A stretch of DNA of 64,000 bases from Amorphoplanes friuliensis DSM 7358 (GTDB lineage Bacteria > Actinomycetota > Actinomycetes > Mycobacteriales > Micromonosporaceae), in assembly GCF_000494755.1 (NCBI RefSeq), contig NC_022657.1:1003501-1067500 (forward strand), given 5' to 3'. This document shows positions 9,019 through 20,123 of the stretch, in pieces. The position numbers and the translations under genes are program-made. The notes beneath the pieces were generated by a model that saw only the letters and a program-made list of their open reading frames with translations, ran no database searches and was not told where the DNA came from. Each line of letters starts with the position of its first letter. The stretch's first letter is position 1.

Positions 9019-9603
9019 ATGCCCACGCCCACCAAGGGTCCCCGCCTCGGCGGTTCCCCGGCGCACGAGAAGCTGCTGCTGGCCAACCTGGCCACGGAGC
9101 TCTTCCGGCACGGGAAGATCAAGACCACCGAGACCAAGGCCAAGCGCCTGCGCCCCCTGGCGGAGCAGCTGATCACCAAGGCCAAGCGCGGTGACCTGCA
9201 CTCCCGTCGCCGGGTCCTGGGTGTCGTCAAGGACAAGGACGTCGTCTACTCGCTGTTCGAGCAGATCGCGCCGCGGTACACCAACCGCCCGGGTGGTTAC
9301 ACCCGGATCACCAAGACCGGCCCGCGCAAGGGTGACGCCGCTCCCATGGCCGTCATCGAGCTGGTCGAGGAGCTGCAGGTCGCGGCCACCACGGCGCCGG
9401 CCAAGAAGGCGGCCCGCAAGGCCGCCGCGCAGCAGGACAAGGTCGAGGCGCTCGCCCGCGAGGACGAGGCTCCCGCCACGACCACCACGTCCGAGACTGC
9501 CGGTGACCAGGACGCCGAGCCGCCGGTCAACGCTTCCGGTGACAAGGGCGCCGAGGGCCCGGGTGACAAGGCCGAGGGCGAAGACCCCGACGCCAAGGCC
9601 TGA
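9019..9603 (+). CDS. rplQ: 50S ribosomal protein L17 with long C-terminal extension
   Basis: The first ~120 residues are canonical L17 ([60 protein letters not shown]). A further ~70 residues are rich in Ala, Glu, Lys and Asp without secondary hydrophobic pattern, making 194 residues against about 120-130 in E. coli. Such disordered tails on L17 are frequent in actinobacteria. TTTAGGAGC precedes the ATG. A terminator hairpin follows. Confidence 0.97.
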   Translation: MPTPTKGPRLGGSPAHEKLLLANLATELFRHGKIKTTETKAKRLRPLAEQLITKAKRGDLHSRRRVLGVVKDKDVVYSLFEQIAPRYTNRPGGYTRITKTGPRKGDAAPMAVIELVEELQVAATTAPAKKAARKAAAQQDKVEALAREDEAPATTTTSETAGDQDAEPPVNASGDKGAEGPGDKAEGEDPDAKA

Positions 9604-9624
9604 TCCAGGCCAAGGTTCTGAGAG

Positions 9625-9662
9625 GCCCGGCACCCTTCGTGGGTGCCGGGCTTTCCTTTTCC
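9625..9662 (+). terminator. Terminator hairpin after rplQ
   Basis: Perfect 11-base arms GCCCGGCACCC (9625-9635) and GGGTGCCGGGC (9641-9651) enclose TTCGT and are followed by a T-rich run TTTCCTTTT. It has the form of an intrinsic terminator. truA starts only 24 bases later with its own Shine-Dalgarno, so either read-through or a promoter overlapping the hairpin must supply truA. Confidence 0.75.
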
Positions 9663-9685
9663 CGGTACGCACGGAGAGGTCCAGC

Positions 9686-10501
9686 ATGGACGAGACGACG
9701 CGCCTCCGCCTGGACGTCTCTTACGACGGCCGCGACTTCTCGGGCTGGGCGGTGCAGCCGTCGCGGCGTACGGTCGCCGGGGTGCTCCTCGAGGCCCTGG
9801 AGCGACTCACCGGCCCCGACGTGGCGCTGGGTCTGACGGTTGCCGGGCGTACGGATGCCGGGGTGCACGCCACCGGCCAGGTGTGCCACATCGACCTGCC
9901 CACGGCGACGTGGTCGGCGCTGGAGAGTTCGCTGGTGCGCCGCCTGGCCGCGCTGATGCCACCCGACGCCCGCGTCCGCGCCGTCACGCCGGTGCCGTCC
10001 ACGTTCGACGCGCGCTTCTCGGCGACCTTCCGCCGGTACGAGTACCGCATCGCCGACACCACCTTCGGACCCGAGCCGCTGCGCCGCCACGACACGCTCT
10101 GGTGGGTACGCCCGCTGGACCTGGACCGGTTGCAGCAGGCCGCCGACGGCCTGGTGGGTCTGCACGACTTCGCGGCGTTCTGCAAGCGCAAGGAGCACGC
10201 CACGACCGTCCGCGCGATCACCCGCCTCGACTGGCGCCGCGAGGCCGACGGGGTGGCCGTGGCGACCGTGCAGGCGGACGCGTTCTGCCAGGCCATGGTC
10301 CGCAGCCTGGTCGGCGCGATGCTGACGGTCGGCGACGGGCGTCGTGCGCCGGAGTGGCCGGCCAAGCTGCTGTCCTTGCGGGAACGCTCGAGCGAGGTCA
10401 CCGTCGCGCCCGCGCACGGGCTCACGCTGATCGCCGTGGGATACGCCGCGGAGGCCGATTACGCCGAGCGCGCCGAGGCCACCCGCCGGCTGCGTGCCTG
10501 A
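9686..10501 (+). CDS. truA: tRNA pseudouridine(38-40) synthase TruA
   Basis: TruA converts U38-U40 of the anticodon stem to pseudouridine. The 271-residue protein has LDVSYDGRDFSGWAVQPSRR at the N-terminus, the catalytic aspartate 57 in AGRTDAGVHATGQ, and the C-terminal FCQAMVRSLVGAMLTVGDG. GGAGAGG lies upstream of ATG 9686. The rplQ-truA order is common in bacteria. The last dozen codons are repeated in frame beyond the TGA (see 10502-10552). Confidence 0.95.
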   Translation: MDETTRLRLDVSYDGRDFSGWAVQPSRRTVAGVLLEALERLTGPDVALGLTVAGRTDAGVHATGQVCHIDLPTATWSALESSLVRRLAALMPPDARVRAVTPVPSTFDARFSATFRRYEYRIADTTFGPEPLRRHDTLWWVRPLDLDRLQQAADGLVGLHDFAAFCKRKEHATTVRAITRLDWRREADGVAVATVQADAFCQAMVRSLVGAMLTVGDGRRAPEWPAKLLSLRERSSEVTVAPAHGLTLIAVGYAAEADYAERAEATRRLRA

Positions 10502-10552
10502 CGCGGCGCGCGCGCCGAGCGGGCCGAAGCCACGCGTCGCGTGCGCGCCTGA
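10502..10552 (+). repeat. In-frame imperfect repeat of the truA 3' end beyond the stop
   Basis: After the truA TGA, 16 more codons run in the same frame to a second TGA at 10550-10552. They read RGARAERAEATRRVRA, repeating the truA tail AERAEATRRLRA. Over the 12 aligned codons seven bases differ: six at synonymous third positions and one Leu-to-Val change. The repeat is seen directly; its history is inference. Confidence 0.85.
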
Positions 10553-10558
10553 CGGGGC

Positions 10559-11530
10559 TTACGGCTCGATCGCACGCTTGGCCACGATCGTCTCGCCGAG
10601 GTACTGCTCGACGAGGTCGGCGGTGATCCGCTCCGCGTACGGGTCGTCGTCGGCGACGAGCTGACCGTCCGGCCGGGCGATCACGCAGTAGAGCAGGAAG
10701 TGGCCGCGGGAGTGCCAGCCGACCTGGGCCAGGGGCTCCGCGAGCGGGTCGCTGCCGAGCCCGCCCATCGCGGCGAAGCTGCCCCGGCCTTCCTCGACCA
10801 GGTCGCCGGCCTTGTCGGTGACCAGCGCGGCGCTGCCCTCGTCGGCGAGGTTGAAGATGCCCGCGGTCACCTGGTAGCCGCCGAACGGTGCGGTGAGGCC
10901 GGCCCGGACGACCTGGCTGCAGTCGTTCTCGGCCAGCAGCGCACCGAGGTCACCGGTCGTGGCGATCTGGCAGTCGGTGTCGATGTGGGTCATCGTGACC
11001 TGGTAGGGCGCCGCACCCGAGACCAGGCGGATCTCCTGCTCGGGGAACACTTCGCCCTGGGTCAGCGGCTTGTCGTCGAGCGCCCGGCTGCTGATCGCCA
11101 GCGACGAGACCGGCGGCGGTGGGGCGGCGGAGTCACCGCCGTGGCCGCGTCGCTCGTCGGCGATGATGAAAAAGGCGCTCAGGCCGACGATCGACGTGAT
11201 GATCAGGGCGGCCATGCCGCTCATCAGCGACTGCAGCGCCTGCTGCGGCTCACGGGGTGCCCGCCGCTGAGGCCCGCGCCGCGGTGCTGCGGCGCGGGTC
11301 TGGCGGTGCTGCGGCGGGGCCTGTCGGGTCAGGCCCTGCCGGGCGAACGCTTGGCGGGCGAGGGCCGGTCCGCCCAGCGCCTGTCGCGTCAGCAACGCGA
11401 GCCCGCCCTCCGGCTCCGCACGATGAGCATTCCCACGAGGAGCGCGAGAAGGATCCGCACGACGGACATCTGCGTGATGGGCATGAGCCGTCGCACGACG
11501 AGCGGAACGGGAGTGCGGATTGCCAAGCAT
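10559..11530 (-). CDS. Single-pass membrane protein, function unknown
   Basis: The product (about 323 residues from the ATG at 11530; a GTG at 11539 is also possible) has an N-terminal cytoplasmic part rich in Arg, Gln and Ala with a loose LxRQAxx repeat. One membrane helix follows (MAALIITSIVGLSAFFIIA), then an extracytoplasmic region of about 190 residues containing two cysteines (DTDCQIATT and ENDCSQVV) that could form a disulfide. I recognise no family. It is convergent with truA and divergent from the methyltransferase gene. The start is uncertain because no clear Shine-Dalgarno is visible. Confidence 0.7.
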   Translation of the reverse strand: MLGNPHSRSARRATAHAHHADVRRADPSRAPRGNAHRAEPEGGLALLTRQALGGPALARQAFARQGLTRQAPPQHRQTRAAAPRRGPQRRAPREPQQALQSLMSGMAALIITSIVGLSAFFIIADERRGHGGDSAAPPPPVSSLAISSRALDDKPLTQGEVFPEQEIRLVSGAAPYQVTMTHIDTDCQIATTGDLGALLAENDCSQVVRAGLTAPFGGYQVTAGIFNLADEGSAALVTDKAGDLVEEGRGSFAAMGGLGSDPLAEPLAQVGWHSRGHFLLYCVIARPDGQLVADDDPYAERITADLVEQYLGETIVAKRAIEP

Positions 11531-11636
11531 GGACGTCACGGTAGGAGCGCACCGTGATCGATGAACGCACAGGATGTGCGGCACCCCCGTGGGTCCTCCC
11601 GTCGTTGCTGTGCGGGGGCTGGGGGAGGATGACGGG

Positions 11637-12251
11637 GTGACCGCCGACCATTACTTCAGCGCCGATCCGGCTGCGCCCGGGCGCCGGAGCCGCATCGAGT
11701 TCACCGCCGCCGGGAAGGCGTACGACCTGGCTGTCGCCGGCGGGGTGTTCTCCGCCGGGCGGCTCGACCCCGGCACCGCCGTCCTGCTGCGCAAGGGTGA
11801 TCTGCCCAGCGCCACGACCGGTGGCACGTTCCTCGACCTGGGCTGCGGCTACGGCCCGATCGCCTGCGTGCTCGCGTCCGAGGCGCCGGATGCGACGGTG
11901 TGGGCGATCGACGTCAACACCCGGGCACGGGAGCTCACCGAGGAGAACGCCAAGACCCTGGGCCTGGCCGGCCGGGTGCGCGTGGCCGCCCCGGACGACG
12001 TACCCGGGGAGGTGCTCTTCGATCAGATCTGGAGCAACCCGCCCACCCACGTCGGCAAGGCGGAGTTGCACACTTTGCTGGAACGCTGGATGCCGCGGCT
12101 CCGGCCCGGCGGCACCGCCTGGATCGTGATCAACCGGAACCTTGGTGGTGATTCGCTGCACACCTGGCTCACCTCGTGGGGGTGGGACGTGGCGCGTACG
12201 GCCAGCCAGCGCGGGTTCCGGGTGCTGCGGGTGACCCGGAAAACCGACTGA
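11637..12251 (+). CDS. RsmC-like class I SAM-dependent methyltransferase
   Basis: The 204-residue protein has the SAM-binding motif I FLDLGCGYGPIACVLA, an acidic motif II (WAIDVN) and motif IV NPP (WSNPPTHVGK). This layout matches the C-terminal catalytic half of RsmC/RlmG-type rRNA guanine-N2 methyltransferases. The short form without the N-terminal pseudo-catalytic half is usual in actinobacteria. GTG 11637 follows GGGGGAGG. The exact RNA target cannot be read from the sequence. Confidence 0.85.
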   Translation: MTADHYFSADPAAPGRRSRIEFTAAGKAYDLAVAGGVFSAGRLDPGTAVLLRKGDLPSATTGGTFLDLGCGYGPIACVLASEAPDATVWAIDVNTRARELTEENAKTLGLAGRVRVAAPDDVPGEVLFDQIWSNPPTHVGKAELHTLLERWMPRLRPGGTAWIVINRNLGGDSLHTWLTSWGWDVARTASQRGFRVLRVTRKTD

Positions 12252-12282
12252 CCTGCGTCTCTTTCTCGGGCAGGATGCTCGC

Positions 12283-13938
12283 GTGGGTTATGTAGACGTT
12301 TCCGGGGCCGGTTTTGTGCTGCCGGACGGCCGTGAGCTCTTCGCCGACGTGTCGTTCCGGGTCGGCGAGGGTGCAAAGGTGGCCTTGGTCGGGCCGAACG
12401 GCGCCGGTAAGACGACGTTGCTGCGGATGGTCGCCGGGGACACACCGACGCCGATCGGCACGATCGCCCGTGCCGGTGGCCTCGGTGTCATGCGGCAGTT
12501 CATCGGCATGATCGGCGACGACCGCACGCTCGACGACCTGGCGTTGTCCCTGGTCGCGCCGCCGCTGCGCGCGGCGGGTGCGCTGCTGGCGTCGGCACAG
12601 GCCACGCTCGACGCCAAGCCCGACGCCGAGAAGGCGCAGCTGGCCTACGCCAACGCCATCGCCGGCTGGGGTGAGGCCGGTGGCTACGACGCCGAGGTGC
12701 TCTTCGACGTCGTGGCCGTGGGCATCCTCGGCAAGCCGTGGGAGGAGGTCAGGCACCGTCCGGTGCGGACACTCTCCGGCGGCCAGCAGAAACGCTTCGC
12801 CCTCGATCTGCTGCTGCGCGGCAGTGACGAGGTGCTGCTGCTCGACGAGCCGGACAACTTCCTCGACGTGCCCGGCAAACGCTGGCTGGAGACGCGGCTG
12901 CGCGAGTCGTCGAAGTCGGTGCTCTTCGTGTCGCACGACCGGGAGCTGCTGGCGCAGACCGCCGACCGGGTCGTCGCCGTCGAGGGTGGCAGCGCGTGGA
13001 CACATCCGGGCGGTTTTGCGTCCTGGCACGAGGCCCGCTCCGACCGCCACGAACGACTGCTCGAGCTGCGGCGGCGCTGGGACGAGGAGCACGAGAAGAT
13101 CAAGGAGCTCGTTTTCACGCTGAAGAACAAGGCGGCGTACAACGACGGGCTGGCCTCGCGCTATCAGGCGGCGCAGACGCGTCTGCGGAAGTTCGAGGAG
13201 GCCGGTCCGCCGCCACTGCCACCCAAGGAGCAGTCGCTGCGGATGAACCTGCGCGGCGGGCGTACGGGTAAGCGCGCGGTGATGTGCACGGGCCTGGAGC
13301 TGGAGAACCTGACCTTCCCGTTCGACCTGGAGATCTGGTACGGCGACCGGGTCGCGGTGCTCGGCGCCAACGGCACGGGAAAGTCGCATTTCCTGCGGCT
13401 GCTCGCGGCCGGTGGCACTTCGCCCGATGTGGACAACAAACCGGTCGACGGCGCCCCGCTGGCCCACGTCGCGCACAACGGCGTCGCCCGGCTCGGCGCA
13501 CGGGTGCGGCCCGGGCATTTCTCGCAGACACACGACCGCCCCGAGCTGCTGAAACGCACCCTGGTCGAGATCCTGTGGCGCGGCGACGATCACCGTTCCG
13601 GCATGGACCGCGCGGGCGCGATGAAGGCCCTCAACCGGTACGAGCTGGCGGCGCAGGGCGACCAGGTTTTCGGCACACTCTCGGGCGGCCAGCAGGCGCG
13701 TTTCCTGGTGCTTCTGCTGGAGTTGTCCGGTGCGACCGTTCTGCTGCTGGACGAGCCGACGGACAACCTCGACCTGGCCTCGGCCGAAGCGCTCGAGGAG
13801 GGCCTGCAGGCGTTCGAGGGCACCGTGATCGCGGTGACCCACGACCGCTGGTTCACCCGCGGCTTCGATCGTTTTGTGCTTTTCCAGAGCGACGGCGAAG
13901 TTGTCGAGACCCCTGAGCCCGTCTGGGACGTGCGTTAG
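12283..13938 (+). CDS. ABC-F family ATPase
   Basis: This soluble protein (551 residues) has two ABC domains and no membrane segments. Domain 1 has GPNGAGKTTLL, TLSGGQQKRFALDLLL and VLLLDEPDNFLDV. Domain 2 has GANGTGKSHFLRLL, TLSGGQQARFLVLLLEL and VLLLDEPTDNLDL. Between them is a charged, helix-forming linker. ABC-F proteins act on the ribosome, some giving antibiotic resistance; the subgroup here is not certain. The start is GTG 12283. Its stop overlaps the 3' end of the opposing small HTH gene by four bases. Confidence 0.9.
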   Translation: MGYVDVSGAGFVLPDGRELFADVSFRVGEGAKVALVGPNGAGKTTLLRMVAGDTPTPIGTIARAGGLGVMRQFIGMIGDDRTLDDLALSLVAPPLRAAGALLASAQATLDAKPDAEKAQLAYANAIAGWGEAGGYDAEVLFDVVAVGILGKPWEEVRHRPVRTLSGGQQKRFALDLLLRGSDEVLLLDEPDNFLDVPGKRWLETRLRESSKSVLFVSHDRELLAQTADRVVAVEGGSAWTHPGGFASWHEARSDRHERLLELRRRWDEEHEKIKELVFTLKNKAAYNDGLASRYQAAQTRLRKFEEAGPPPLPPKEQSLRMNLRGGRTGKRAVMCTGLELENLTFPFDLEIWYGDRVAVLGANGTGKSHFLRLLAAGGTSPDVDNKPVDGAPLAHVAHNGVARLGARVRPGHFSQTHDRPELLKRTLVEILWRGDDHRSGMDRAGAMKALNRYELAAQGDQVFGTLSGGQQARFLVLLLELSGATVLLLDEPTDNLDLASAEALEEGLQAFEGTVIAVTHDRWFTRGFDRFVLFQSDGEVVETPEPVWDVR

Positions 13939-14309
13939 ACCTTGTCGGCCGCGAGGTTGACCGGGTCCGCGGCGAGGCGGCGGTCGGTGGCCACATCGGA
14001 CATACGTGTGCGCTGACCCCGGAGGCCGCGGCGGGAGAGCCCCGGCCAGCGGCGGCGGGCGCCCTGGCGGGTCATGCCTGCAGCGGCGCCCAGGTCGGGG
14101 TAGTCGGCGCCGTGCTCGGCCGCCCGTTCGGCCGCGACGGTGGCCAGCCGGGCGACCTCGCGCTCGGCGGTGGTGAGGGCGGCCAGCAGCGCGAGCCACG
14201 CCTGGCGTCTGTCGTCGCTGGTCAGGCCCTCGGCCCACGGTGATTCGGGCAGGTCCGGCTGCTCCCGGCGGGTCTCCGCCCAGAGGAAATCCCGCAATTC
14301 GTATCCCAT
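13935..14309 (-). CDS. Small HTH protein, function unknown
   Basis: The product is 124 residues from ATG 14309 (129 from GTG 14324). GGTGGAG six bases upstream favours 14309. The N-terminal half is helical (REVARLATVAAERAAEHGAD preceded by AWLALLAALTTAE). It is followed by a helix-turn-helix-like segment, PDLGAAAGMTRQGARRRWPG, and a basic tail. I do not recognise a named family; the form suggests a DNA-binding regulator. An 18-base palindrome lies directly upstream, which fits autoregulation (inference). Confidence 0.7.
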   Translation of the reverse strand: MGYELRDFLWAETRREQPDLPESPWAEGLTSDDRRQAWLALLAALTTAEREVARLATVAAERAAEHGADYPDLGAAAGMTRQGARRRWPGLSRRGLRGQRTRMSDVATDRRLAADPVNLAADKV

Positions 14310-14325
14310 GGCTGACTCCACCACC

Positions 14326-14343
14326 TGACAACACTTGTTGTCA
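14326..14343. promoter_or_regulatory. Palindromic operator-like site upstream of the HTH gene
   Basis: TGACAACA-CT-TGTTGTCA is a perfect inverted repeat of eight-base arms with a two-base centre, lying 16 bases before the ATG of the divergent HTH gene. It is notably AT-rich for this genome. A site of this form overlapping the promoter or leader of a small HTH gene suggests a repressor operator. Confidence 0.6.
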
Positions 14344-14442
14344 ACCTGACTTTTCCCCTGTTGTTCCAGCGTGGACGCGGTGCGCGGGAAAGCGGGGGTT
14401 TACGGCGGGCCCGGCGCGGGGTTACGGTCTCCGCGGAACCAA

Positions 14443-14533
14443 CCCCACGGGAGTCCGGTGCACCGGGCTGAGAGGGGGGCTGTCGCGGCCCCCGACCGTC
14501 GAACCTGATCCGGATCATGCCGGCGCAGGGAGG
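14443..14533 (+). ncRNA. TPP riboswitch (THI element)
   Basis: The conserved CTGAGA of the pyrimidine-sensor arm lies at 14468-14473, after CCACGGGAGTCCGGTGCACCG. The second conserved block ACCTGATCCGGATCATGCCG, followed by GCGCAGGGAGG, lies at 14503-14533. The 3' end runs into the Shine-Dalgarno AGGGAGGAG of the first thi gene. The likely mechanism is therefore sequestration of the ribosome binding site when thiamine pyrophosphate is bound. It would control the whole thi operon downstream. Confidence 0.93.
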
Positions 14534-14538
14534 AGCGA

Positions 14539-15177
14539 GTGGTGGGCCCTGTTTTTCCGCACCTTCATCTGATCACCGGCGGGCAAGATCCGCTGGCCGC
14601 CGTCGCGGCCGCGGTCGCTGCCGCTTCCCGGCTGGGTGCCACCGACCGGCTGGCGATCCAGGTACGCGTAGAGGACCACGTCACCGACCGGGACGCCTAC
14701 GAGCTGGCCGACGCGGTGCTGGAGCTGTGCCGCCCCCACGGGGTGTTGTGCCTGGTCAACGATCGTCTTCATGTCGCACTGGCGGTCGGGGCGGACGGCG
14801 GGCACGTGGGTGCCGCGGACCTGCCCGTCGCGGCGGCACGCCGGGTGCTCGGATCGTCGGCGATGCTCGGCGCGACGTGCCGTGACGCGGACGCGGCGCG
14901 GGCGGCCCGGCGGGCGGGCGCCTCGTATCTCGGTGTGGGGCCCGCGTTTGCGACCACGACCAAGACCGGGCTGCCGGATCCGCTGGGCGTGGACGCGATC
15001 GGGGTGGTCGCCGCCGCGGTGCCGGACACCCCGATCGTCGCCATCGGCGGGGTGACGGCCAAGAACGCTGCCGGGCTGCGTGCCGCCGGGGCCGCCGCGG
15101 TGGCGGTCGTCGGCGCGATCATGAACGCCACCGACCCGCTGCGAGCCACCGAAGAACTCCTCGAGGCCGTCGCATGA
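14539..15177 (+). CDS. thiE: Thiamine phosphate synthase
   Basis: ThiE joins hydroxymethylpyrimidine pyrophosphate and thiazole phosphate to thiamine phosphate. The 212-residue TIM-barrel protein retains LVNDRLHVALAVGADGGHVG (pyrimidine-pyrophosphate site), YLGVGPAFATTTKTG (thiazole/phosphate loop) and PIVAIGGV. Start is GTG 14539 (or the adjacent GTG 14542), immediately after the riboswitch. The stop overlaps the ATG of thiO by four bases. A second ThiE/TenI-like gene lies later in the operon; this copy is the more canonical ThiE. Confidence 0.9.
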   Translation: MVGPVFPHLHLITGGQDPLAAVAAAVAAASRLGATDRLAIQVRVEDHVTDRDAYELADAVLELCRPHGVLCLVNDRLHVALAVGADGGHVGAADLPVAAARRVLGSSAMLGATCRDADAARAARRAGASYLGVGPAFATTTKTGLPDPLGVDAIGVVAAAVPDTPIVAIGGVTAKNAAGLRAAGAAAVAVVGAIMNATDPLRATEELLEAVA

Positions 15178-16204
15178 CCGCCGGTGAGGTGGTCGTGGTC
15201 GGGGGCGGGATCATCGGGCTGGCCGTGGCCTGGCGGTGTGTGCAGCGCGGGCTGGCCGTGACCGTGCACGACGACGGCGGTGATGACGGTGCCTGGTACG
15301 CCGCCGCGGGCATGCTCGCCCCGGCCGGGGAGGCGGGCTTCGGGCAGGACACGCTGACCGAGCTGATGGTCGAGTCCGCGGGGCGGTGGCCGGCGTTCGC
15401 CGCTGAGTTGGCGCGGGAGACGGGGATCGACGTCGGCTACGACAGCACGGGAACGCTGACCGTGGCCCTGACAGCCGACGACCTGGCTGAGGCTCAGCGA
15501 CTGTGGGCGTACCGGAGGAGTTTGGGTCTGGGGGTGAGCCCGCTCGGGCCGAGCGCGCTGCGCGACCTGGAGCCGGCGCTGTCGCCGCGGTTGCGGGGTG
15601 GTGCGCACGCGCCCGATGACCGCCAGGTCGACCCGCGCCGGGTTGTCGCCGCCCTGCGCGCGATCCTGGGTGACGCTGTTGTCCGGCGCCGGGTCGACGA
15701 GGTGCCGGCGGGTGTGCCGGTGGTGGTCGCGGCGGGTTCCGGGACCGCGCGGCTGACGGGTCTTCCGGTGCGGCCGGTCAAAGGGCTCGTGCTGCGACTG
15801 CGCGGTGAGCCGGGTGTGCTGCGGCACGTCGTGAGCGGCTGGGCCGACGGGCGGCACGTTTATCTGGTGCCGCGTGCCGACGGTGAGGTGATCGTCGGCG
15901 CGACCCAGGAGGAGCGCACCGATCACACCGTGACCGCCGGGCACGTGCTCGACCTGCTGCGCGCGGCCACCGACCTGGTGCCGGTGCTGGGGGAGTTCGA
16001 CCTGGTGGAGACGGTGGTGCGGCACCGGCCGGCCACACCCGACAACGCACCGCTGCTCGGTGCGGCAGGCGACGTGATCGTCGCGGCCGGTCATCACCGC
16101 AACGGGGTGCTGCTGGCGCCCGTCACCGCCGACCTCATCGCCGATCTGGTCGCGTGGGGGAAGCCCGATCCGCTGCTGGACGCGTTCTCGCCGGGGAGGT
16201 TCGT

Positions 16205-16208
<4 letters not shown>
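15174..16208 (+). CDS. thiO: Glycine oxidase ThiO
   Basis: ThiO oxidises glycine to the imine (dehydroglycine) needed for thiazole formation by ThiG. The 344-residue protein has the FAD-binding Rossmann start VVVVGGGIIGLAVAWRCVQR and, near the C-terminus, the FAD motif VRHRPATPDNAPLLG with AAGHHRNGVLLAP. This is the D-amino-acid oxidase fold with typical ThiO length. It is coupled to thiE (ATGA) and to thiS (GTGA). Confidence 0.93.
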
Positions 16209-17703
<1,495 letters not shown>

Positions 17704-17707
<4 letters not shown>

Positions 17708-18462
17708 CGCCGACCGTGGTGCTGACCATCGCCGGCTCCGACTCCGGTGGGGGCGCGGGCATCCAGGCCGACCTGAAGACGTTCGCGGCCCTCGGCGTCT
17801 ACGGCGTTTCGGTGCTGACCGCGATCACGGCACAGAACACTCTCGGGGTCACCGCCATTCACCCCGTACCCGCCGACGTGGTGGCCGCCCAGCTGGACGC
17901 GGTGCTCGACGACTTCACCGTCGCAGCGGTCAAGGTCGGGATGATCGGGGATCCGGCGGTGGCCGAACTGCTGGCCGGGCGGGCCGCCGAGCTGCCCGCA
18001 CTCGTGGTGGATCCGGTGCTCGTGGCCACCAGCGGAAGCCGGCTCTCCGGTGTTGCGGCTGTCGAGCCACTGGTGGCGTACCCCCGGGTCCTGACGCCGA
18101 ACCGGCACGAGGCCGGCGCCCTGCTCGGACGGCCGGTGGGCACCGCCGAGGAGATGGCCGAGGCAGCCGCCGAGCTGGCGGCCCGCGGGCCGGACGCCGT
18201 GGTGGTGACCGGCAGCGAACTCGCCGTGGACGTGCTGCACCACGACGGACGGACGGTTGTGCTCACGGGTGAGCCGGTGCCGACCGTCAACAACCACGGG
18301 TCGGGCTGCACCTTCTCGTCCGCGATCGCGGCCCGGCTGGCCCTCGGTGACGACGTCGTCGCCGCGGTGCGTTTTGCCAAGCAGTACGTCGCCCGGGCAC
18401 TCGCCGGCGGCCGTCATTGGAAGCTCGGCCACGGGCCGGGTCCGCTGCACCACTTCGTCTGA
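17704..18462 (+). CDS. thiD: Hydroxymethylpyrimidine (phosphate) kinase ThiD
   Basis: ThiD phosphorylates HMP and HMP-phosphate to HMP pyrophosphate. The 252-residue ribokinase-fold protein has [20 protein letters not shown] near the N-terminus, [26 protein letters not shown] and the anion-hole/catalytic [20 protein letters not shown]. The start overlaps the previous gene. This is the standard length. Confidence 0.96.
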
Positions 18463-18489
18463 GGGACCGGTCGACCGGTTGTGCGCTGA

Positions 18490-20115
<1,626 letters not shown>

Positions 20116-20123
20116 GTCGCCGG

